This document shows positions 56,534 through 64,000 of a DNA stretch of 64,000 bases, piece after piece. The translations under genes were made by a program, and so were the position numbers. The notes beneath the pieces were generated by a model that worked only from the letters and a program-made list of their open reading frames with translations, searched no databases and was not told the origin of the DNA. Source of the stretch: Tribonema minus (Eukaryota > Sar > Xanthophyceae > Tribonematales > Tribonemataceae); assembly GCA_017506865.1 (NCBI GenBank), contig JAFCMP010000334.1, forward strand, positions 124,001-188,000. Reading direction: 5' to 3'. Within the stretch, counting starts at the first letter, position 1. The number at the start of each line of letters is the position of its first letter.

Positions 56534-59500
56534 TCACTGCGCGGCGTCGTCCTCGTTAACGAGGCTCGAGGAGCGGCGGTTGCCCTGCGCCGCCTGCTCT
56601 CGCCGCCGCGACTCCTTGCGGCGCGCGTTGATGTCGCGGTACAGCATGTCGCGGTAGTCGGCAGCGCTCAGCTTGGTGTTGTCATCCACGGCGCCGCTGC
56701 AGAGAACAAGCGAATATGCGTGTGCGGGGGGGGCACAGGGGGGTATGTTTCACTACTGCTGGGGCGGTAATGTCGCGGTACAGCATGTCGCGGTAGTCGG
56801 CAGCGCTCAGTTTGGTGTTGTCATCCACGGCGCCGCTGCAGAGAACAAGCAAATATGCGTGTGCGCGGGGGGGGGGGGGGGGTATGTTTCATTACTGCTG
56901 GGCGGTACAACAGGTAGTTCGGGCATTAGTATCAACAGCAGCAGTTCGCGTTGCTTCACCTAGTGCTATTGCAGAAGCCTTACACAAGGTCGCTGTTCGT
57001 TCTCCCCTGATTTAACAGATGACCAAATCGACAAACACTTTGACTAGCGACATGCATACACCGGAGGGAGGGGGGTGATGTTCATTCTTGCAGTAGGCCA
57101 AGGTGCAATATGACGCCAGTTGCAGGGCGTGCGGAGGGTACATGATGTGCGGAGATCATGATGCTTTTGATGGATCTATGGGGTCGTTTACCTATCTCAG
57201 AAGAGAAGAAAATGATCGCGCACAAGCAGGCGCAACCCTCTCAAGCGGGAGTTTGGGCGGAGCAATGCACAGCTCGAGCTGTTGCTGGGCGGGAGTTACT
57301 GACATATGTGTGCACCTGAGGACACACGGCAGCGCTCTGCGTCAATCATGCCAGCAAATGCAGCTGTTTGCGCTTTGTTCGCTGACAATGCCATAGGGTC
57401 TGCTGATGTGTGCACTGAAAACAGGCCACTTGCGCATACACAAAGGATTCTGATATATGTGAGCCAACGTCGCTGTTTGAGCACCTTTCAATGACGATCT
57501 TGATGGGGCCATGCGGATAATCCGGCTCTTCCGCAGGGTTGTGGAACTCGGACACGTACGGATGTTTGAGCGCGTCCGCACTTGAAGTTCGCTTATCTGG
57601 GTTGAAGTGCAGGCACTGCGGCGTCGGTGATAAAGAAGCAATGGTGACCATCGTCAGTAGGAGAACTGGCAACGGTACCGCTATCATGACAATGAGTATA
57701 GAGCACAGCGGACAGTATTGCTGATCACCATCACCATCAGCATGAGCACTAATGAGGGTACTGCGGATATTCATTGCTACTGTTGTTGCCGCTCAAATCA
57801 AAGTCAATGTCAACGCAGATGGGTGCAGCATAGTGTGCGCACGCACACAGTGTAACGCACGCGCAGCTGCAGGCTCTACAGCAAGTACTACTTCTATTTT
57901 GATACTTCGAAGTATTGCAGACACCGTAACTAATGCCAATGGCACAACGACACCATGACCATTGTGAGCAGCACTTGCTACAAGTCGGTGAGATGCACAC
58001 TTCACCTGCGATATCAAGTCCAGGGCCTGTACTGAGGCATTCGGGAATGATTCCGATATAGGAGCCTGCAGCGCGCACAGCAGAGAACAGGCAACAACAA
58101 CTTAGGACAGTGATGCGGTGCATATCCATTGCACATTATTAGCACAAAGTGCTATACTGTGCTGTAAGGCATGAATGGCATATGAGAGCAGCGTGCGGTG
58201 TTCAAGAATGTCAGCAGGCCATGACGGTCGAGCAATACATAGCACAAACAGGGCAGCATGGCTGCCGCATTTGGCATTGTTGCCAACGAGGACACCCACA
58301 AACATGAAGCTGAGTACTGGTATTGCAGATCTGCTGAGTGGAGGGGCAGCACGGCGGCCATATGTGGCGATCTCGCCGCCAAGCACATGCTCTGCATGAA
58401 GCTGAGCGCTGTTGCTGCTCACCTGATGAGTGGGGGGTACGCTCTCCCATATAGTGGCCGTAAAAATGGCGACTTTGCACAAGCATACGGAGCACTGCCG
58501 CTCACCTGATGAGTGGGGGGTATGCTCTCCAGCATGGTGGCCGCGTACGGCGACTGTTCTAAACCGTACACTGAGCACTGTCACTCACCTGATGAGTTGG
58601 GGGTATGCTCTCCAGCATGGTGGCTGCATACGGGGACCTCACTGCGGACACGTCCTCCGGGCACGGTCTGCCCGTCAGCTCCAGGATCTTCTCTACCTGT
58701 TAGTGGGGCGTGCAAAGCGAGTGTGTAAGTAGCATGACATGCAGCAGTCACTGCCTCGTGACAAGAAGCATGCGAGACACTTGAAGTGTCACTTGGAGCA
58801 TACGGTACGTTTTGTGGTCGCAAAGTAGCGGCCAGACAACGAGGGTCTTCTCTACCTGTTTGCAGGGCGTGTGCAAGGCAGTTGTCAGCGCCGTGGCGGG
58901 ACTGCAGTTGCTGTCACACGGTGCGGGGGCGCGAGCTATTTGAAGTTGCACTTGGAGTAAAGGGCATGCTGATCGCAAAGGAGCGTCCGGATGGTGAGGA
59001 TGTTCTCTACTTGTTACCAGGGCGTGCGCGCGAAGCAGGCGCCAGCGCTCCGACATGCAGCAGTCGCTGCCGCACCATGGTGGTGGAACTACAGTGTGCG
59101 GGGGGTGTCTGCTGGTCATAGTAAGCAGAGTCTTGAAGCTTGTCTGCTGCACACAGTCCTGCAGCACTCAATTGAAGCACTCAATTGCTTCCATTACATT
59201 GAAGCACCTGCTTCAAACTGAAGTTGTTATACTCACGACCTCCAGGGATGTTCCATGCCTGCTTCATGCATGGGATATCCGGCATAGCTGAGTTGCTGTC
59301 ACTTCAGAAGTTCAAGCAGCTACAGGTGTTGCCAATGCGCGCTGTTGCACACAACATACCTTTCAGACAGAAAATCAGCTCTAGAGTAGAACTGTCCTTT
59401 TCTGAACTGCCCCCCCCCCCCCCCCTTCCCCAGGACGCGACGCCAGTAATACATGCGCCCTGCAACACTTCTGCCTGCCTCTAATCTGCCTATCCTCAAG

Positions 59501-62500
59501 GCAAGCAAGGAAGACCTTGCCACAAGCTCATGAGCATATGAGCTCTTCAAGTTGATGCAAAACGTGCACGGTACCAAGACTCAGGAGCCTACCCACACAC
59601 AGCCTTCGAAAGGTGTTCAAGCAACAAACAAATGGCTTACGTCCTTCCATGTCCGTGCAAGTCGCGCACTCATTGCTCATGCCTTGAGCTGCATGCACAT
59701 CAATTACTTCAAAGATGAAGTACCTGATTCATGGTGCTGGTCCCCGGAAAGATGGGTCGGCCGTTGAGCATCTCCCCCAGTATGCAGCCCACAGCCCACA
59801 TGTCGACGCCCTGCCAACGCGCACGCGCAGTGTCAAGCATGCATGTGTAAGGCAACGTTTGCACCGATGATGAATAATTCGGACCACACTTGCTGCTGCA
59901 ACTGCACAAAACCCTACATGAGCATCACCCACAGAAAGCCTGATGAAGCCCCTGCTCACCCTAACCTTGACCCTGACCTGAGGGTCAGGCATGACATGCG
60001 CACGCGCCGTGTCAGGCAGCACACACTAGTTGTGCTATACGCGTGCAAGGCGGAGCAAGGGGGTACATGTGAGTGTGCATGCCTACGTACACATGCATAC
60101 ACTACGCACATGCGTGTGCAGGGCAGAACAGGGGGGCGCGTGTGACTCGGATAAGCACAGCATAAGCAACACGGTGCTATCTAGTATGCAATGAGAAGAC
60201 GGTCGCAAGGTATGTGTCGCTAGCCTCCTTGCACGCTTCGCCACCCATTCTGCGTCCCTTGCCCTGCAGTCGGAACCCTAGCAATGATCCACAGCCCTAG
60301 GCAGACAGCGCAGTCTGAAGCGAAATACTGCTCCCATTTCCCTAGCCGGCAACTGCAGGAGCCGCCAGCCCGATCTAACGCAACGTGCTGCAGCTGCCAG
60401 CAGTGCGACCTATGCCACGTTTGCTCTGACCGAATTGAAGTGCTGAGCTTGTGCTGTTTGACATGGCGTGCAAAGAGCCGATGGACGCCTGCAGCAGCAG
60501 TGGTGCCGGCTGGAGCCACAGTGAGAAAACGCATTTTGTCACCTCGACCAACCTGTGGGCTTGTTGTCCTTCTGTGTTCATACGCTCCGCAACAGCAACC
60601 CACAAAACTGACCAATCTGCTGCATACTGCTTTCTAAAAGGGTACCTGAAATGCGTATTCGAAGTAAACAGATATACTGTGCCCGCGTCCTCCAGTATGT
60701 TCGTAGAAGTGCGTTACCTTAGTGGCAAATATGCTATGTGTATACTCCTTGAAGTGTACTTGCAATGTGCATTTGAAAAACACAGATATACTGTGCCACA
60801 GTCTTACTGTATTCATGAGGAAGTGCGTTACCTTTGTGTAGCGCGGACTGCCCAGGAGTATTTCGGGTGCGCGGTACCACCGTGTTGCGACGTAGTCCGT
60901 CAGATGGGGCTGCGGCGCACAACAGCAGCAACGTGTAGGTTAGGCACTGCTGCGCAATGGCTGCTGTTGAGGATGACCATGCTGGGACACTAGGGCAATT
61001 AAGTCCGTCAAATGGGGCTGTGACACAGAACAGCAGCAAGTAGGTTAGGCGCCGCTGTGCAACGGCTGCTGCTGAGAATCACCATGTAGGGACACTCTGT
61101 CAAGTATGCCGGTGTGATGCTCGTCAGGCTGGTGTCAATCACGGTGAATCATCATGTACAAGGTTAGCTTGAGTATCACGATATGGGGGCTCAGATTAAG
61201 CATGTGGCGCTGTTCAGGGCTGGCGTTGAGCATCGCTGCGTGCATGCTGGGTTGAGCATCACCACGTGACGGCTGCTGACGAGCATCGCCATGGGCTGAG
61301 CAGTACGATGTGTGGTCTAGGGCTGGGTTGAGAATCACATGATGAGAACATGTGGCGTTGGCTGATTGTACTTTCCAGCACCACGGCAGCTGCATGCGCT
61401 CCCCAACATCATGTGACAGCGCTTGAAGTGGCGCTTCAAATGCCTTCCGGGACAAAGCCGTCCGAGGGGCACCAGTGCTCTCAGTGCGTACATCGAAGCA
61501 CTTGTAGAGGACCGGGTGCAGGCCAAAGTGGCAGCCACAGCGCCAGAACTGCCTTGCCAGCTCAGTATGACTACAAGCGCTCCCACTGTTGATCATAGGG
61601 CATCACATTGGAGCAGCATACATTCATGAGCCCCCCCTTCCCCCTTTGAACGTGCAGCATCACATTGCAGCAGCATACATGCATACCCGCGGTCTGACGG
61701 CCTCCTCAACAGCGAAGCATTGCGATCGCAACAAGTGCTCCCAGTGCTGAGCAAGTACCGTCTCATTGCAGCAGCGTACATAAAAGATACATTGCGGTCA
61801 GGCAGCCTCTGCCACGCTGCGGCGCACAATTGCACCGAGCACTTTCCTTGTTGAACATAGAGTGTCCCCATTGAAGAAGCGTCATACATACATACCTGCG
61901 GTCCGGCGGCCTCCGCGACGCTCCTGCACAGGCCGAAGTCGCACAGCTTAATGTGGCAGTCGGAGTTGAGCAGCAGGTTGGAGGGCTTGATGTCGCGGTG
62001 CAGTAGCTGAGCGCTGTGCATGAACTTCAACGCCTTCACGAGCTGGTAGATGATGTACTTCTTGTGGATCTCCTCCAGGATGTTGGCGCGGATGACGGCG
62101 TGCAGGTCCGTCTCTACGCGCGCACGAGTGAGTTGTGAGTCGAGTCAAATGAGTTACGCAGTGAGTCATGAAGTAAGTCGATGTTGGCGCGGGTGACGCC
62201 GTGCAGGTCCGCCTCTGCGCGCGCGCGGGATTGAGTCGTGCAGCGAATCATGCGGCGACTCATGAGCAGAGTCACACGCTGAGTCATGCAGCGACTCAAA
62301 GGGAGTAACACACTGAGTGTGACGGCGTGCAGGTCCGTCTCTGCGCGCGCGCACGCGAGTGAGTCGCAGCGAGTCGTGTGGTGCGTCATGAGCAGAGTCA
62401 TGCACCAAGTCATAAAGTGTTGTGCAGTGCCTCGCACCTGCGCACCGGTTCACCGACACTGGCCGCGTGCCGAGGAAATCAGTGCGTGCATGTGGCGGTT

Positions 62501-63882
62501 TGTATGCCCGCATGTATACTGGCACTTATTTGTGCGTCCCATGCGCACGCATCAGGTTGCGCATGCTAGGCCACTTCTATGCGAGGGCTGCTGCTTGTGG
62601 CGCAAACACAGAGGTGGCAATGCGGCTTCTGCGCGTATGCATGCAAGTGCATACACATGAGCCATATGTGCACGGCTGCATGTTTGCGTGCATGTACCAA
62701 AATGACAGGCAAATTGATGAAGTAGTTCATGGCACGCATGCATACAGCCAACTGCGCTGTGGTAGTTGTGTGCGCGCCTCGCACGATGAAAGCTACTGCA
62801 GCAAACTGACGGAGGCAGCAAGCTCACCCATGTGATCGAAAGTCAGGTAGATGTCCCGTCCGTTTTCCGCCTTGATGACGTGCTGCAGCCTGATGATGTT
62901 GTCGTGGCCGCTGAGAGCCTGCAGCGTGCATACATACAGTATACACAACATAAAGTACTGGAAGCACACATGTATACATGCTTGTATGAGAGGCAGCACA
63001 CAGCACTACGCTGAGGGCCTGCGGCGTACATACATGCATGCACACAAAAGTTGAGGTACTTGGAGTTTAAACATGTGCATGTATGCACGTTTGTGGCAGG
63101 AACAGCACACTCTGGCAGCCTGTCGCTTTCTTGCGTCCAATGACTGTGAAAGCCAACACCTGTGGCTCCTCCACATGGTGCTTCACGGTGCCGGAGCCCG
63201 GTCGGTGCTGCCACAGTTGTTGCCGCGGCCACTGCAATTCTGCAGCAGCGCTCTGGCAGGTGTGTTGCAGCAGCGCTCAACTTAGGAACCACTGGTAGCG
63301 CCTTCATCGATTACGTTGCATGCAGTGTGACTTGGCGACAGTAGTGGCTTCAGGGGGCGGCGGGAGTGTCACTGAGTGCAGTGTTGCAAGTGCCGTTGCT
63401 CTGGGCTGTGGCTAAGGTGGTGCAGGGGTTCAGATGAGTGTTGGGTGAAGCTGGGCTTGCTGGGAGTGTGTGAGCACATACATGCAGGCATTCACAGTCG
63501 CCAAGTGGGCTAAATGAAAGTAAATGAAATGGCGTATGGTCTGCGGCGTGAGCTGGAATCGACGGGTGCTTCTCATCGTGCCTGAATTCTGGGGTGTATG
63601 CTTTATGTGACGGCAGGTATCCTGCAAGCAAGATTTGTGAAAGTCAGGGTGCTCCACGCGAGCTGGCTACTCGCGCATACAGGCCTGTCATCAGCTCAGC
63701 AAGATGCCATTGAGGATTGGTGAGTGTACTTGCTGTTGAATCTGCAGGTGTTGCCACGGAGCAGGAGCGCCGCATCTGCCGCAATGTGCGCACATACCTG
63801 GCGGGTACAAGACAATCTCCCTGAACGTGCGCTGCGCGTCCGTCACGTTTCTGCTCTGCCCGCACGTCTTGACCTCACGCGA
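56534..63882 (-). CDS. MAPK15/ERK7-like mitogen-activated protein kinase (5' partial)
   Basis: Exons: about 63882-63798 (upper limit uncertain), 62918-62828, 62113-61896, 60909-60832, 59810-59724, 58696-58589, 58065-58006, 57615-57485, 56696-56534. From 62918 onward all phases fit (311 aa). The glycine loop lies upstream, probably outside the window. Motifs in order: [10 protein letters not shown] (helix C with its Glu), [19 protein letters not shown] catalytic loop, LCDFGL, activation loop [67 protein letters not shown], and the [15 protein letters not shown] tail. The FPGTSTMNQ segment and tail are characteristic of the ERK7/MAPK15 class, linked to cilia and basal bodies. Oddities: TDY rather than TEY, a short basic C-tail ending EDDAAQ, and a first junction (63798 to 62918) that is out of phase by one base, so a microexon or base error is likely. 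Confidence 0.88.
56757..56900 (-). repeat. Full shadow of the MAPK last exon 5' part
   Basis: A near-perfect direct copy of 56630-56755, about 133 bp upstream in sense. It contains the acceptor CTGCAG, the codons [21 protein letters not shown] and the preceding poly-C tract. The copied acceptor is intact. Confidence 0.95.
58420..58548 (-). repeat. Donor-side shadow copies of MAPK exon 58696-58589
   Basis: Two copies of the exon end ([11 protein letters not shown] codons) and donor lie at about 58428-58465 and 58501-58548 beyond the real border. CACCTGATGAG is repeated exactly at 73- and 83-bp spacing. Confidence 0.95.
58840..59035 (-). repeat. Acceptor-side shadow copies of MAPK exon 58696-58589
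   Basis: Two upstream copies of the acceptor border (plus-strand TTCTCTACCTGTT..GGGCGTG) lie near 58846-58872 and 59000-59032. Confidence 0.85.
60660..61050 (-). repeat. Shadow copies flanking MAPK exon 60909-60832
   Basis: A donor-side copy (AAGTGCGTTACCTT) is at 60706-60722, with a co-repeated ACAGATATACTGTGCC intron piece at 60670 and 60782. An acceptor-side copy (AAGTCCGTCAAATGGGGCTG) is at 61001-61030. Confidence 0.85.
61655..62355 (-). repeat. Shadow copies flanking MAPK catalytic-loop exon
   Basis: Donor-side copies lie near 61668-61705 and 61790-61825 (GCGGTCYGRCRGCCTC core). Acceptor-side copies of the TDLHAV-coding border lie near 62185-62230 and 62320-62350, each with a CGCGCAGA-type acceptor. 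The real one is at 62113. Spacing is about 120-140 bp. Confidence 0.9.
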
Positions 63883-64000
63883 CTGATCTCGTCAGATATC
63901 TAACGCTGTGCAGGCGTTTGCAAGCGTATAGCGACATGCCCACGCGGATGCAGACACAGCGCTGGCGTCGATGACTACCACACATGACAGGGGCGCCGCA

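Overview
The window reads as a nuclear genome segment of a GC-rich, intron-rich unicellular eukaryote. It is not bacterial. Conserved proteins are broken into short exons joined by GT-AG introns, with one GC-AG intron, and reading phase is kept at the junctions I checked. There are no operons or Shine-Dalgarno sites. Introns carry short interstitial TTAGGG/CCCTAA arrays, so the telomere repeat is probably of the TTAGGG type found in haptophytes and stramenopiles, among others. A MAPK15/ERK7-type kinase suggests a flagellated cell. I cannot name the organism.

Layout. 1-2089: no gene recognised. 2090-4996 (+): two-exon alanine/serine-rich protein. 6998-7702 (-): single-exon serine-rich orphan. 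10137-26026 (-): one very long gene (about 12 exons assembled, about 1240 aa) for a coiled-coil protein with Ala/Ser/Gly low-complexity ends; its introns hold most of the telomere-like repeats. 28986-36284 (+): ankyrin-repeat protein (5' end not found) ending in a CaaX prenylation box. 38225-44878 (-): FCP/SCP-type (CTD small phosphatase) protein, 513 aa. 45171-45929 (+): intronless, divergent from the phosphatase, a protein with a domain resembling barrier-to-autointegration factor (BAF) plus a C-terminal membrane anchor. 47649-49508 and 50652-54315 (-): tandem pair of MECR-like medium-chain reductases. 56534 to beyond 63850 (-): MAPK15/ERK7-like kinase whose 5' end lies near or beyond the right edge.

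The most unusual signal is structural. Nearly every exon of the multi-exon genes is flanked inside its introns by one to about ten degraded direct copies of its own border (exon end plus splice site plus adjoining intron). Copies of the exon 5' end with its acceptor lie upstream, and copies of the exon 3' end with its donor lie downstream. I call these exon-border shadows. Many keep an intact splice site and some keep an open frame. They explain much of the intron length here and seem worth study as a route of intron growth or alternative splice-site supply. A second genome-scale signal is the octamer TGAGCGCT (AGCGCTCA), about 30 copies in 64 kb in exons, introns and both strands.

All gene models were made by eye from splice sites, phase and protein similarity. 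Exon limits given to the base are those whose phase I checked. No search was run.
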